From the NCBI GenBank assembly GCA_905233425.1, contig CAJOEC010000053.1, positions 1 to 64,000 of the forward strand: DNA of 64,000 nt. Direction: 5' to 3'. Both the position numbers and the translations under genes were made by a program. Below the pieces are notes generated by a model, which made no database searches, had not been told where the DNA came from, and worked only from the letters and a program-made list of their open reading frames with translations. Shown here piece after piece: positions 7,006 to 16,378 of this stretch (position 1 is the first letter of the stretch; the number at the start of each line of letters is the position of its first letter). The stretch is from an uncultured Prevotella sp. (GTDB taxonomy: Bacteria; Bacteroidota; Bacteroidia; Bacteroidales; Bacteroidaceae).

Positions 7006-7857
7006 ATGAAACAACTATTTGTTTTCGCAATGTGCATCCTTGCGCTGGCATCGTGCAAGGAAGGAGTGGACAAGCGTCAGGTGGCCGAACTGAACCAGAA
7101 GGTTGACTCGCTGACGCGTGTGGGAATCCAGAAGGACAATGAGATAAGCGACCTGATGGACACCTTCAGCCTGATAGAAGAGGGTTTCCAGGCCATCAAC
7201 GAGGCCCAGCAGCGTGTCACCGTGGAGCGTACGGGCGAGGGAAGGGGGTCGCTGGAGCGCATACGTGAGAACGTGGCCTTCATCCAAGAGACCATGGCCC
7301 AGAACAAGGAGCTGATAGAGAAATTGCAGGAGCGTCTGCGCGACAGCAGCATTGCCACCGACAGGCTGAAGAAGGCGCTGAGCTCGCTGACGTCGCAGAT
7401 GGAACAGAAGGAGAAGGAGATGACGACTCTGAAGGAGGAACTTGACAAGAAGGACATACACATTGCCGAACTCGACGAGCAGGTGGTCACGCTGAACACC
7501 AACGTGACACAGCTGAAGGAGGACAACGCAAAGAAGGATGTCACCATCAAGACACAGGACCAGGATCTGCACTCCGCGTGGTATGTCTTCGGTACGAAGA
7601 AGGAACTGAAGGAGCAGAACATCCTGCAGAGCGGTGAGGTGCTGAAGGGCAACTTCAACAAGAACTACTTCACGAAGATTGACATACGTGTGGACAAGGA
7701 GATAAAGCTGATGTCGCGTGACGCTCGTCTGCTGACCAACCATCCCGCCGGCTCGTACACGTTGCAGCGCGATGCCAACAAGCAGTATGTGCTGCGTATC
7801 GTCAATCCCGACCAGTTCTGGAGTGCCAGCAAGTATCTCGTCATTCAGGTGAAATAA
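7006..7857 (+). CDS. coiled-coil lipoprotein
   Basis: About 283 residues from the second ATG (7006), which places the signal peptide MKQLFVFAMCILALASCK in the usual form with the lipobox cysteine at residue 17; the ATG at 7000 adds only two residues. Residues 25-185 are almost wholly heptad-like (VDSLTRVGIQKDNEISDLMD and on), with repeated Glu/Lys helices, and predict a long coiled coil. A C-terminal domain of about 90 residues follows (SAWYVFGTKKELKEQNIL to the end) with beta-strand character. This is a common Bacteroidales exported protein type with no settled function. The next gene starts 28 bases on and is another lipoprotein. Confidence 0.8.
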   Translation: MKQLFVFAMCILALASCKEGVDKRQVAELNQKVDSLTRVGIQKDNEISDLMDTFSLIEEGFQAINEAQQRVTVERTGEGRGSLERIRENVAFIQETMAQNKELIEKLQERLRDSSIATDRLKKALSSLTSQMEQKEKEMTTLKEELDKKDIHIAELDEQVVTLNTNVTQLKEDNAKKDVTIKTQDQDLHSAWYVFGTKKELKEQNILQSGEVLKGNFNKNYFTKIDIRVDKEIKLMSRDARLLTNHPAGSYTLQRDANKQYVLRIVNPDQFWSASKYLVIQVK

Positions 7858-7885
7858 GTGAATAGTGAATAGTTAATAGTTTATA

Positions 7886-9394
7886 GTGAGAAAGAAACGT
7901 AATCAAGCTATTGCAGTCCTCGCCGTTGCGGCTGCAATCATTATGGCGGCATGCAGCAACAAGGCAAAGAGCGGCGGCGTGGAGACGGAAATTGTCGAGG
8001 CTGCCGACTCTACAGAGGCTGTGGTCGAGGTGAACGACACCACACCTATGCCCATGTTCCTCATGGGCGATGACAACGAGTGCCAGCAGATGGTGTACTG
8101 GACTGGGATAGAAGAGCCTGTGAAGGACGAATACAACGACGAGTGGTTCGACGAGATTCATGCTGCCTGGGCTTTGCAGGAGACGTTCCGCCGCAACCGC
8201 ACGGAGTACACCAACCTTATCGTTGGCGACAGGATGGTGAAGATGAAATATGTGGACGAGGTCACAGAGGACCCCGACGGCAACACTCCCAGCATTGGCG
8301 AGCTGCATGGCCGCAAGGAGATCCCCTCGCTCTGCTCACGCTTCACCGCTGTCAATATCAGCGACAAGAAAGCCTCTGGCGAGGGCGTGGTGTTGGTGAC
8401 CGACGCCTACTTGCAGTCGCGCAAGTGGCTCACCGTCACCGAACACAGTTATTATGGCGACAAGGTGAAAAAGCTGCCCGCCGACGTGGTGAAGCTCTTG
8501 GAGGAGAGATACGGCATGAAAGCCTCGCGCTCGGTGCTCGCCGCTACCATAGGCGAGAACTACAGCTGGGGTGTAGTCCAGTTCAAGGGCGAATACAAGA
8601 ATGCCCCAAAGGACAAATACAATCAGGATAGGAAATCGGTGCTGGCTCTTGACGTGCTGACCGACGGAACGGCTGTTTACGCCGTCGAGGAGTATGGCTA
8701 CTACGAGTCGGAAAGCGATTTCGGCTGGAATGTCGACGACGACGGCCAGTTTATCCCTTCCGTCATAGCTGCCGCCTTTGAAGGCCCCGAAGGTCTGGAG
8801 CTGTGCTACACCCAGTTCGCCCCCGAGAGTGCCGAGGTGGGCATGTTCCTGTTGCGTGACGGCAAGATGGAGAAACAGGAGTACACCACCTACCACTCAT
8901 TGGTTGACGAGCAGATTCCCATTTGGAAGAAAGACCTGGCCCTCATGGACAGCCTGTACCATGCCGACGAGATGAGCGAGAAGGACGTGGAACTCACTAA
9001 ATGGGCACACTGCTATTTCGACTGGAACAACGAGTGGATATGGCTGCGCGACAAGGACGACAAGTATGGTGCTTTCTTCATCCGCAAGGACGGAAAAATC
9101 AGGCTCATGGCCATTGAGAACCCCACTCTTCGTCCGTCGTGCTGTGAGAAGGACGGCATCAGCTATCTGAAGTTGGCCGGTCCTGCCGGCGGCCCGTCGT
9201 GGCAGCAGGAGATTCACGCGTTCAAGGACGGCAAGAGGATAGAGGTGTTCAACTGCCTTGAGATTTACGGTGAGATTGACGAGTGCTCGCTCAACGGGAA
9301 GCCGATGACAAGGGAGGATGGCCAGGTCTATCTGCGCAAGGTGCCCGAAGGCAAAGAGATCACCGCCTATTTCACTGACATCAAGCAAGAATGA
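7886..9394 (+). CDS. hypothetical lipoprotein
   Basis: 502 residues from a GTG start; the signal peptide (AIAVLAVAAAIIMAACSNK) has a lipobox Cys at about residue 23. The mature protein is acidic and rich in aromatic and charged residues. It has no motif I can tie to a family. Two internal stretches around KMKYVDEVTEDPDG and GAFFIRKDGKIRLMAI suggest beta-rich repeats. It follows the coiled-coil lipoprotein on the same strand and is 3 bases from the mgtC-like gene, so the three probably form one transcript. GTG was chosen because no ATG lies upstream of the signal peptide. Confidence 0.65.
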   Translation: MRKKRNQAIAVLAVAAAIIMAACSNKAKSGGVETEIVEAADSTEAVVEVNDTTPMPMFLMGDDNECQQMVYWTGIEEPVKDEYNDEWFDEIHAAWALQETFRRNRTEYTNLIVGDRMVKMKYVDEVTEDPDGNTPSIGELHGRKEIPSLCSRFTAVNISDKKASGEGVVLVTDAYLQSRKWLTVTEHSYYGDKVKKLPADVVKLLEERYGMKASRSVLAATIGENYSWGVVQFKGEYKNAPKDKYNQDRKSVLALDVLTDGTAVYAVEEYGYYESESDFGWNVDDDGQFIPSVIAAAFEGPEGLELCYTQFAPESAEVGMFLLRDGKMEKQEYTTYHSLVDEQIPIWKKDLALMDSLYHADEMSEKDVELTKWAHCYFDWNNEWIWLRDKDDKYGAFFIRKDGKIRLMAIENPTLRPSCCEKDGISYLKLAGPAGGPSWQQEIHAFKDGKRIEVFNCLEIYGEIDECSLNGKPMTREDGQVYLRKVPEGKEITAYFTDIKQE

Positions 9395-9397
9395 GAT

Positions 9398-9874
9398 ATG
9401 AACTGGGATTATGTCTTGACGATTTTCATAGCTGCCATGCTTGGCGGTGCCATCGGCTTGGAGCGTGAGTACCGCTCGAAGGAGGCCGGTCTGCGCACAC
9501 ATTTCCTCGTGGGCCTTGGGTCGGCGTTGTTCATGGTGCTGTCGATGCACGGCTTCGACGGTTTTGAGGGCCAGCCGGGTGTCATCATCCAGCGCGACCC
9601 GGCACGAATGGCGGCGCAGGTGGTCAGTGGCATAGGCTTCATCGGTGCGGGCACAATCATCTTCCAGAAGAACGTGGTGAAAGGCCTCACGACCGCCGCC
9701 GGACTGTGGGTGACGTCGGCCATTGGCATGACTGCCGGAGTGGGCATGTATGGCCTTGCTGCCATGGCCACGCTTATGGTGCTGGTGTGCTTAGAGGCCA
9801 TGAACTTCATCCATCACCGCATCTTCGGCCACCGTCACCGCGAATACGATGCCGACGAGAACCAGCAGAAATAG
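9398..9874 (+). CDS. MgtC/SapB family membrane protein
   Basis: 158 residues with four or five membrane segments. The conserved N-terminal motif AAMLGGAIGLEREYRSKEAGLRTH is split here as residues 12-35, with the GLE-R and GLRT residues of the family. A second signature, GIGFIGAGTI, is near residue 82, and GLTTAAGLWVTSAIGM follows. The long C-terminal cytoplasmic domain of Salmonella MgtC is absent, as in most short SapB-type members. MgtC proteins are linked to growth at low Mg2+ and to control of ATP synthase; the role here is unknown. The gene is convergent with prmC, 22 bases away. Confidence 0.9.
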   Translation: MNWDYVLTIFIAAMLGGAIGLEREYRSKEAGLRTHFLVGLGSALFMVLSMHGFDGFEGQPGVIIQRDPARMAAQVVSGIGFIGAGTIIFQKNVVKGLTTAAGLWVTSAIGMTAGVGMYGLAAMATLMVLVCLEAMNFIHHRIFGHRHREYDADENQQK

Positions 9875-9896
9875 TTCTACCACAGATTACGCAGAT

Positions 9897-10814
9897 TTAA
9901 CAGATTTTGGAAAGAATGGCGTAGCGTTCTTTGCCGAAAATGTCTTGTGAGGTCTCCACGTGGGTAAAGCCCGTGTGGAGACCCATTTCTTTCAGTTCGT
10001 TGGCAAAGAGCGGGTTTATCTCAAACAGCAGACGGCCGTTCGCCTTTAGTGCCTTTGCGGCGTAGAGGGCGATGGAGCGGTAGAAGAGCAGCGGGTCGTC
10101 GTCGGGAACGAAGAGAGCCGTCTCAGGCTCGTGCCGGAGCACATTCTCGTGCATGCCTTTTCTTTCCCTCTGGCCGATGTATGGCGGATTGCTCACGATT
10201 ATGTCCCATCGGTCGTGGTCGTCTGGGGGGCAGAGGGCGTCCGTCTTTTCCACCTTGACATTTGCCCCAAGTCTCTCGGCATTCCTGCGGGCGGTGGCCA
10301 GCGCAATGTCTGAGATGTCCCATGCTGCCACTTCTGTCGTTGCGGGCAGAGAGGCACTACCTGTTGAGTGTACCAAGTCGAGGGCCACGGTGCAGGCTAT
10401 ACATCCGCTGCCTGTGCCAATGTCGAGGATGCTATAGGCTTCCCCCTTCGCGGTAGTGGCACTCTCCCGTGTCCGATCCCCAGAAGGGTCAGCCCCTCGT
10501 GTCTGAATAGCCAGAGCCACAACCTTCCGGCACAGCCATTCCGTCTCCGGCCGTGGGATAAGCACTCCTGGGACAACGCTGAACATCCTGCCGCAGAACT
10601 CTGCCCCGCCAAGCACATACTGCACCGGCTCGCCTGTCAGCAGACGTGCGCGAAGCGTCGCCAGTTCCTCCTCGGAAAGACTCTCCACGCCGCCACAGAC
10701 TATGTCGGTCATCGTCAGCCCGTAGCGTTGCTCCATGACCAATCGGGCGATGGCGCGTGCCTCACCCTCGTCGTACAGCTGTAGCAATGGATGATAGAAA
10801 TCTCGGTAGGTCAT
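9897..10814 (-). CDS. prmC: peptide chain release factor N5-glutamine methyltransferase
   Basis: 305 residues. The N-terminal helical domain (residues 1-95) ends before GGAEFCGRMFSV. The catalytic domain has SAM motif ILDIGTGSGCIACTVAL near residue 135 and the catalytic NPPY in IIVSNPPYIG near residue 200. PrmC methylates the Gln of the GGQ loop of RF1 and RF2. A short extra loop around ADPSGDRTRESATTAKGEAY precedes motif I and looks strain-specific. The gene is convergent with the mgtC-like gene, and its start is 42 bases downstream of the L,D-transpeptidase stop, so the two may be co-transcribed. Confidence 0.95.
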   Translation of the reverse strand: MTYRDFYHPLLQLYDEGEARAIARLVMEQRYGLTMTDIVCGGVESLSEEELATLRARLLTGEPVQYVLGGAEFCGRMFSVVPGVLIPRPETEWLCRKVVALAIQTRGADPSGDRTRESATTAKGEAYSILDIGTGSGCIACTVALDLVHSTGSASLPATTEVAAWDISDIALATARRNAERLGANVKVEKTDALCPPDDHDRWDIIVSNPPYIGQRERKGMHENVLRHEPETALFVPDDDPLLFYRSIALYAAKALKANGRLLFEINPLFANELKEMGLHTGFTHVETSQDIFGKERYAILSKIC

Positions 10815-10855
10815 ACGGCAAACTGTAGGGACTTACTGCGTGTATGTCCTCAAAC

Positions 10856-12433
10856 CTACTTCAGGAACGCTTTCATGCGTTTCATTATCTGCTTGTCGTA
10901 TTCGTAGCGGTCGGGCCATTTCTCCCACTTGCCCGTTTCGGGGTTGGGGTAGAGTGTGTAGTAGTCTAATTCCACACATACCACCGGCACGACATCCTTT
11001 GAGCTGATGAGACGGACAGGGCCTTCCTTTCCCTCTTCGCGCAGTTGTTTCAGGTATTCCTTTCCTTTGTCCGACTGCGGCTGCATGTCTATCGACATCC
11101 TCATGCGGTCGAGTGTCCACTCGTCGGCATCGGGCAGCATGAACATTGCCAGGTCGAATGGCTTCTGCACTCTCACGCAGCCATGCGATACTGTGCGCCG
11201 CTCGGCGTTGAATGCCTTTCGGTTGTTGGTGTCGTGCAAATAGACATCGAACTTGTTCGGGAACCTGAAGATGATTCTCCCCAACGAGTTGCCCCTTCCG
11301 CTGCGCTGCGTCACGCGGTAGCCTCCGCCACGCAGTTGGTCGGCGCTGACGCTCTTGGGGCTTACGGTGCTGCCAGTGCTGCTGCGCACGATGTAATATC
11401 CGTTCCGGGCAAAATATGCCGAGTCTCCGGCATGGCGGCTTACGTCGTCCCTGACGATGGTGAACGGAATCCTCCACTCCGGGTTCAGCTGTATGAGCTT
11501 TATGCCGCTGGTGAGCAGTGGGGTCTTCGTGCTCCATGCCCCACAGCATATCTTCATCGAGAATACGCTGTCGGGGGCTATGGCCCAGAGCTGTTGCGAC
11601 GGGATGTTCACGAAGACATGGCGCTCGCCGTCTTTCGGCCTCATCTTGCTTCTCCACCTCCGACGCTCCATGTTGCAGATGGCCAGTGTGCGCCCTGCGT
11701 CGGTGGTGTCGGTCAGCAACCGCTCTTTCAGCCGCTGGTAGATGGTGTCGGTGGGTTCCAGGCTGTCGATATACTCTATTGGCGACTGAACGTGAGCGAA
11801 TGCGTCCATGACGAATTGTGAGTCGGGCTGCTCAATGTCCACGTCGTAGACCTGCCTGTAGCCCGCGCCACGCTTTTCCAAGCGATTGAAAGTCTCGAAG
11901 GGGTCGATGAATCCGAAGCGCTGCCCCACGGCATAGCGCATGAATGCGCGGCTGAGGCTGAGTTCCAGCCGGGCCATGGCATCGGTGACCGACACTCCCG
12001 CCGAGTCGAAGCGCAGGGTGCGGAAGAGGTCGATGTCGTGGAGAATGTCGTCGGTGAAGAACACCTCAGGGGCGAAGGCCACGCTTTGTGCCTTCCCGGC
12101 GAGGAAGCGTGCCAGCGTGTCGGCGTTGTGCAAGAGTCGTGTGGTGTCGCCGGTCACCCATAGCCACTCTCCGCCGCCGTTGTAGTAGTTGCGCACCAGC
12201 GTGTCGGCGCTGAGCGAGTCGTGACCCTGACAAAGAAACTGCCCAAGACGCTGTTGAGCGTCCTGAGCATTGTCACTAAGCAGTTGCAATCTTTCCCTTG
12301 CAACCCGCTCCTCTTCTGTCTCAAACCGGAATCCTTGTGCGCAAGCCGTTGACAGAAGGAATAAAACAACGGCTATGGTGACTATTGCACCGTTACCTTT
12401 CTTACCGTTTTCCCTACTTTCAGTATGTAGCAT
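10856..12433 (-). CDS. L,D-transpeptidase (YcbB-like)
   Basis: 525 residues. A signal segment follows a short lysine-rich start (TIAVVLFLLSTACAQG). Residues 40-270 form the variable N-terminal and peptidoglycan-binding part. The YkuD catalytic domain starts near VFVNIPSQQLWA and contains YLHDTNNRKAF followed by VSHGCVR, with catalytic Cys419. Such enzymes make 3-3 cross-links in peptidoglycan or attach proteins to it in the periplasm. Length and layout match the long YcbB type, in which a capping loop sits inside the catalytic domain. The first 52 bases overlap the end of the small exported-protein gene at 12382-12696, so translation is probably coupled. Confidence 0.93.
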   Translation of the reverse strand: MLHTESRENGKKGNGAIVTIAVVLFLLSTACAQGFRFETEEERVARERLQLLSDNAQDAQQRLGQFLCQGHDSLSADTLVRNYYNGGGEWLWVTGDTTRLLHNADTLARFLAGKAQSVAFAPEVFFTDDILHDIDLFRTLRFDSAGVSVTDAMARLELSLSRAFMRYAVGQRFGFIDPFETFNRLEKRGAGYRQVYDVDIEQPDSQFVMDAFAHVQSPIEYIDSLEPTDTIYQRLKERLLTDTTDAGRTLAICNMERRRWRSKMRPKDGERHVFVNIPSQQLWAIAPDSVFSMKICCGAWSTKTPLLTSGIKLIQLNPEWRIPFTIVRDDVSRHAGDSAYFARNGYYIVRSSTGSTVSPKSVSADQLRGGGYRVTQRSGRGNSLGRIIFRFPNKFDVYLHDTNNRKAFNAERRTVSHGCVRVQKPFDLAMFMLPDADEWTLDRMRMSIDMQPQSDKGKEYLKQLREEGKEGPVRLISSKDVVPVVCVELDYYTLYPNPETGKWEKWPDRYEYDKQIMKRMKAFLK

Positions 12434-12696
12434 CCTTTGGGCAGGTTTAGTTCGATACGCTGTGCCGACCCCTCAATCTTATAGGATGCCACAGCACGCC
12501 CTGTGAGCGAAACCACTTCCATTGACATGCCACTGGCCCCGACCACGCTGACGATGTTGCCTTCGACGCTTATGGTTGGTGCCGGCTCATCGATCTGCTC
12601 AGCCACTCCCATCTCCATCATCATGGGCATGGCATTTGAAGGCATTGCCATCATAAAGCAGGCAAACGCGGCCACGATTATTGTCTTTTTCTTCAT
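12382..12696 (-). CDS. small exported protein with a sorting-domain-like end
   Basis: 104 residues: signal peptide MKKKTIIVAAFACFMMAMPS, a methionine-rich stretch (NAMPMMMEMGV), then a small beta domain. That domain (ISVEGNIVSVVGASGMSMEV, later LNLPKGCYILKVGKTVRKV) resembles the C-terminal domain of type IX secretion cargo or the DUF6383-like ends of Bacteroidales proteins, here standing alone. It shares 52 bases with the L,D-transpeptidase gene and a strong promoter upstream. The function is unknown; a cell-wall or secretion role is suggested only by the neighbour. Confidence 0.75.
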   Translation of the reverse strand: MKKKTIIVAAFACFMMAMPSNAMPMMMEMGVAEQIDEPAPTISVEGNIVSVVGASGMSMEVVSLTGRAVASYKIEGSAQRIELNLPKGCYILKVGKTVRKVTVQ

Positions 12697-12717
12697 AGAT
12701 AATCAGATTATTTGCTG

Positions 12718-12749
12718 CAAAGTTATGAAAAACATTTGAAACTTCCAAA
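12718..12749 (-). promoter_or_regulatory. promoter of the small exported protein / L,D-transpeptidase pair
   Basis: On the minus strand, TTTG (12749-12746), a 20-base spacer and TAACTTTG (12725-12718) fit the Bacteroidota consensus. The ATG of the small exported protein (12696) is 21 bases beyond the -7 box. Confidence 0.75.
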
Positions 12750-12817
12750 CTTTTTAGCAAAAAATGACAATTCAAGCGAAAAATAATCGTATTTATTGCT
12801 AAATTATACGTTTCCTG

Positions 12818-12848
12818 TTGGTTGTTTCGGCGAAAAGCATTAATTTTG
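12818..12848 (+). promoter_or_regulatory. promoter of the glycyl radical enzyme operon
   Basis: TTG (12818-12820), a 20-base spacer and TAATTTTG (12841-12848). It lies after the GTG at 12822 and before the ATG at 12879, which decides the start of the enzyme. Confidence 0.7.
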
Positions 12849-12878
12849 TGCCCTGCAAACAAACAATTGTCGAAACCC

Positions 12879-15296
12879 ATGAATTTCAGTATCAAGCATC
12901 CCGAGAACCTTGGCGGCATGAACGGCCGCATCCGCCGTCTGCGCCAGGAAAGCATCGACACGCCCGCTACCCTGAGCATTGAGCGGGCACTAATAGAGAC
13001 CGAGTTCTACAAGGAAAACTATGGCACCATGTCCATTCCCGTACTGCGTGCCCGCAATTTCTATGAGCTGTGCCGCCGCAAGACCATCTACATCGGCCCC
13101 GACGAGCTTGTCGTGGGAGAGCGGGGGCCAAGGCCAAAGGCTGTGCCGACGTTCCCCGAGCTGACGTGCCATTCGGTGGAAGACCTGCACACGCTGAACG
13201 AGCGCGAACTGCAACGCTACACCATCAGCCAGGAGGACATCGACACATACGAGCGCGAGGTTATACCCTACTGGAAGGGCAAGACTCAGCGTGAGCGCAT
13301 CTTCAACCATGTGTCGGCTGAGTGGCGTGAGGCATACCACGCTGGAGTGTTCACCGAGTTCATGGAACAGCGCGCCGCCGGACATACGGCCATGGACGGG
13401 AAGATGTACCGCACGGGACTGCTCGACGTGAAGAAGCGAATAGAGGATAAGATTGCCGCCCTCGACTTCATTAACGACCCTGAGGCAACGGACAAGCTGC
13501 AGGAGATGGAGGCCATGGCCATCTCGTGCGACGCAGCCATCCTCTTCGCCGCGAGACATGCTGACATGGCTGAGAAGATGGCTTCTAAGGAGACTGACCC
13601 GCAGCGCAAGAAGGAGTTGGAGACGATTGCCGCCGTCTGCCGCTGGGTGCCGGCTCACGCCCCACGCAATTTCCGCGAGGCCATACAGATGTACTGGTTC
13701 GTGCATCTCGGTACTGTCACCGAACTTAACGGATGGGACTCTATGAACCCGGGGCACATAGACCAGCACCTGTGGCCATTCTACGAGCAGGAACAGCGCG
13801 ACGGCACGCTGACCCGCGACGAGGCCAAAGAACTGCTCTCATGCCTGTGGATAAAGTTCAACAACCAGCCCGCACCACCGAAAGTGGGCGTCACGGCACT
13901 GGAAAGCGGCACGTACAACGACTTCACAAATATAAATATAGGAGGCGTGAACCGTGAGGGGCGCAGCGCGGTGAACGAGCTGTCGTTCATCATCCTGGAG
14001 ATACAGGAGGAACTGCACCAGCTGCAGCCCGGACTGAGCATCCACATAGCGAAGAACACCCCCGACGACTTCCTCATGGAGGGGATGCGCGTAATACGCC
14101 AGGGCCACGGCTATCCCAGCATCTTCAACCCCGACACCTACGTTGAGGAGATGGTGCGCGCTGGAAAGAATATAGAGGACGCGCGCGAGGGCGGCTGTTC
14201 GGGGTGCATCGAAGTGGGGGCTTTCGGCAAGGAGGCATATCTGCTCACGGGCTACCTGAACACTCCGAAGATACTGGAGATAACACTCAACAACGGCATC
14301 GACCCCGAGACCGGGAAACGACTGGGAATAGAGACTGGCGACCCTTGCACATTCCAGACTTTCGACCAGCTCTACGAGGCATGGCACAAGCAGATGGTGC
14401 ATTTCGTGAATATGAAGCTGGCCGTGAACAACTACATAGAGCGGATGTTCGCCCTTTACGCCCCCGCCACGTTCCTCAGCCTCTTCATCGACGACTGTAT
14501 AGACCGCGGGCGCGACTACTACAACGGCGGAGCACGATATAACACCACCTACATCCAGTGCACCGGTCTGGGAACCATTACCGACAGCCTGTGCGCCCTG
14601 AAGAAACATGTGTTCGAGGACAAGCGTTTCACCATGGACGAGATGCTCGAAGCCCTCAGAAACAACTGGAACCCCTCTGAGGGAGGGGGCGGTGGTGAGG
14701 CTATGAGGCTGTACATCCGCAACCACACGCCATTCTTCGGCAACGACGACCCCTACGCCGACGAGATTGCCGTGCGTGTCTACGACGACCTGGTGAGTGC
14801 CATAGAGGGACGGCCCAACACCCGTGGCGGACAGACCCATCTGAACATGCTCTCCACCACCTGCCACAACTATTTCGGCAGTGTCTGTGGAGCCACCCCC
14901 GACGGGCGTTTCGCCCATTTTGCCATCAGCGACGGCACATCGCCCGCCCACGGCAGCGACAGCCACGGCCCCACGGCGGTAATAAAGTCGCTGGCTAAGC
15001 TCGACCAGACGAAGAGCGGCGGCACGCTGCTCAACGTGCGCTTCACGCCGACGCTGCTGCGCCGCGACCAGGACATGCAGAAGGTGGGGAGCCTGGTGCG
15101 CACATATTTCCGTTTGGGCGGGCATCACATACAGTTCAACATCGTTGACACCGAGACGCTTTTAGACGCACAGCGCCACCCCGACGACTACCGCGACCTC
15201 CTGGTGCGCGTGGCCGGCTACAGCGACTATTTCAACGACATGACGGCACAGCTGCAGAATGAGATTATCGCACGGACGCAAAACGATATGCTTTAG
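12879..15296 (+). CDS. hypD: glycyl radical enzyme, probably trans-4-hydroxy-L-proline dehydratase
   Basis: 805 residues from the ATG at 12879 (an in-frame GTG at 12822 lies inside the promoter). The family signatures are present: the thiyl-radical cysteine and general base in GCSGCIEVG (Cys443, Glu445) and the C-terminal glycyl loop RVAGYSDYF with Gly780. The CxE motif marks the dehydratase/lyase group rather than pyruvate formate-lyase, which has two adjacent cysteines. RVAGYSDYF and the overall length fit hydroxyproline dehydratase, which turns trans-4-hydroxyproline into pyrroline-5-carboxylate under anaerobic conditions. Another dehydratase such as a glycerol or propanediol enzyme is possible. 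The activating enzyme starts at the next base after the stop. No pyrroline-5-carboxylate reductase is nearby. Confidence 0.8.
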   Translation: MNFSIKHPENLGGMNGRIRRLRQESIDTPATLSIERALIETEFYKENYGTMSIPVLRARNFYELCRRKTIYIGPDELVVGERGPRPKAVPTFPELTCHSVEDLHTLNERELQRYTISQEDIDTYEREVIPYWKGKTQRERIFNHVSAEWREAYHAGVFTEFMEQRAAGHTAMDGKMYRTGLLDVKKRIEDKIAALDFINDPEATDKLQEMEAMAISCDAAILFAARHADMAEKMASKETDPQRKKELETIAAVCRWVPAHAPRNFREAIQMYWFVHLGTVTELNGWDSMNPGHIDQHLWPFYEQEQRDGTLTRDEAKELLSCLWIKFNNQPAPPKVGVTALESGTYNDFTNINIGGVNREGRSAVNELSFIILEIQEELHQLQPGLSIHIAKNTPDDFLMEGMRVIRQGHGYPSIFNPDTYVEEMVRAGKNIEDAREGGCSGCIEVGAFGKEAYLLTGYLNTPKILEITLNNGIDPETGKRLGIETGDPCTFQTFDQLYEAWHKQMVHFVNMKLAVNNYIERMFALYAPATFLSLFIDDCIDRGRDYYNGGARYNTTYIQCTGLGTITDSLCALKKHVFEDKRFTMDEMLEALRNNWNPSEGGGGGEAMRLYIRNHTPFFGNDDPYADEIAVRVYDDLVSAIEGRPNTRGGQTHLNMLSTTCHNYFGSVCGATPDGRFAHFAISDGTSPAHGSDSHGPTAVIKSLAKLDQTKSGGTLLNVRFTPTLLRRDQDMQKVGSLVRTYFRLGGHHIQFNIVDTETLLDAQRHPDDYRDLLVRVAGYSDYFNDMTAQLQNEIIARTQNDML

Positions 15297-16262
15297 ATGC
15301 AAGTATTCGACATAAAGCGGTTTGCCATCAACGACGGGCCGGGAATACGAACCACAGTGTTCTTTTCCGGCTGTCCGCTGCGATGCGTGTGGTGCCATAA
15401 CCCGGAGTCGTGGGAGCTACAGCCGCGACTCACCTACAAGCATAACCGCTGTATAGGCTGCCAGAGCTGTGTAAACGCCTGTCCTCAGAATGTGCTCAAA
15501 TTGACTGCGGACGGAATTGTGGGCAGCACTTCCGGGCGTTGCATTGTGGATTGTGACTCTGCAATGCCTGGAGGTGCTGCCCACCATCCCTGTGTCGACG
15601 TCTGCCCCTCCGGAGCCATGGGGATCACATGCCGGGCGTGGACTCTGGAACAGCTCATGGCCGAGGTGGAGAAAGAGCGCGACGTGATGGAGGACAGTGG
15701 GGGAGGGGTGACCATCAGCGGTGGCGAACCGCTCATGCAGTCGGAAGCGCTCATGGAACTCCTCACCGAACTGGGTCGCCGGGGATTCCACCGCACCGTC
15801 GACACCACGCTCCACGCGTCTTCATCGCTGGTTGAGGCTGTGGCCGCCAACTGTGAGCTGTTGCTGGTAGACCTGAAAGTCATGGATGGCGGCAAACATC
15901 AGCTTTATACAGGCGTGACAAACGAAAAGATATTCAGCAATATACGCCTTCTTGCGACACTCGGCACACCTTTTCTCATCCGCATACCGCTCATAGAGGG
16001 CATCAATGCCGACAGGGATAATATCGAGGCAACAGCCAGGTTCCTCAACCAACTCCCCAAACCTTCAGACGCCCGGCTTCCGAACCCGCTGTCGGGTGTC
16101 AATCTGCTGCCCTATCACGACATGGGCCGTGACAAGCATCGCCGGCTGTGGTCGGTCTACAACCCTTCAGGCCTGTCTATGTCCACCCCCTCCGAGGCAG
16201 TCTTGCAGCGTTGTGTCAGCCAGTTTGCTGAACACGGCATCACAGCCTTCGTAGGAGGATAA
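15297..16262 (+). CDS. glycyl-radical enzyme activating protein
   Basis: 321 residues. Radical SAM enzyme with the CxxxCxxC motif (Cys26, Cys30, Cys33 in GCPLRCVWCHNPE), which binds the 4Fe-4S cluster that cleaves SAM. A ferredoxin-like insert follows: CIGCQSCVNACPQ and, after a Ser/Gly-rich stretch, CVDVCPSGAMG, giving two more clusters as in the activases of dehydratase-type glycyl radical enzymes. ISGGEPLMQ near residue 140 is the GGE motif for SAM. The ATG directly follows the stop of the dehydratase gene, so the two are translated as one operon; this protein should generate the Gly780 radical. Confidence 0.95.
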   Translation: MQVFDIKRFAINDGPGIRTTVFFSGCPLRCVWCHNPESWELQPRLTYKHNRCIGCQSCVNACPQNVLKLTADGIVGSTSGRCIVDCDSAMPGGAAHHPCVDVCPSGAMGITCRAWTLEQLMAEVEKERDVMEDSGGGVTISGGEPLMQSEALMELLTELGRRGFHRTVDTTLHASSSLVEAVAANCELLLVDLKVMDGGKHQLYTGVTNEKIFSNIRLLATLGTPFLIRIPLIEGINADRDNIEATARFLNQLPKPSDARLPNPLSGVNLLPYHDMGRDKHRRLWSVYNPSGLSMSTPSEAVLQRCVSQFAEHGITAFVGG

Positions 16263-16327
16263 GTCACGAATTAAAAGAAAATGCAAATTTTTTTCACAAA
16301 TGTTTCGCTTGTTTGGAAAAAAATGAG

Positions 16328-16335
16328 TACCTTTG
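16328..16335 (+). promoter_or_regulatory. nuo operon -7 promoter element
   Basis: TACCTTTG, 43 bases before the nuoA ATG. A weak -33-like tttcg occurs at 16303-16307. The spacer from 16263 is AT-rich and holds nothing else visible. Confidence 0.65.
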
Positions 16336-16378
16336 CACCGCTTTAAAGCTAAACAATGTTATAACAAATAGTTTTTTT

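Noticed and set aside
12822..12878. A start of the glycyl radical enzyme at the GTG at 12822
   Set aside because: The codon lies between the -33 and -7 boxes, upstream of any transcript from that promoter.
13839..15128. 429-codon minus-strand frame inside the glycyl radical enzyme
   Set aside because: Antisense shadow in GC-rich codons of a conserved enzyme.
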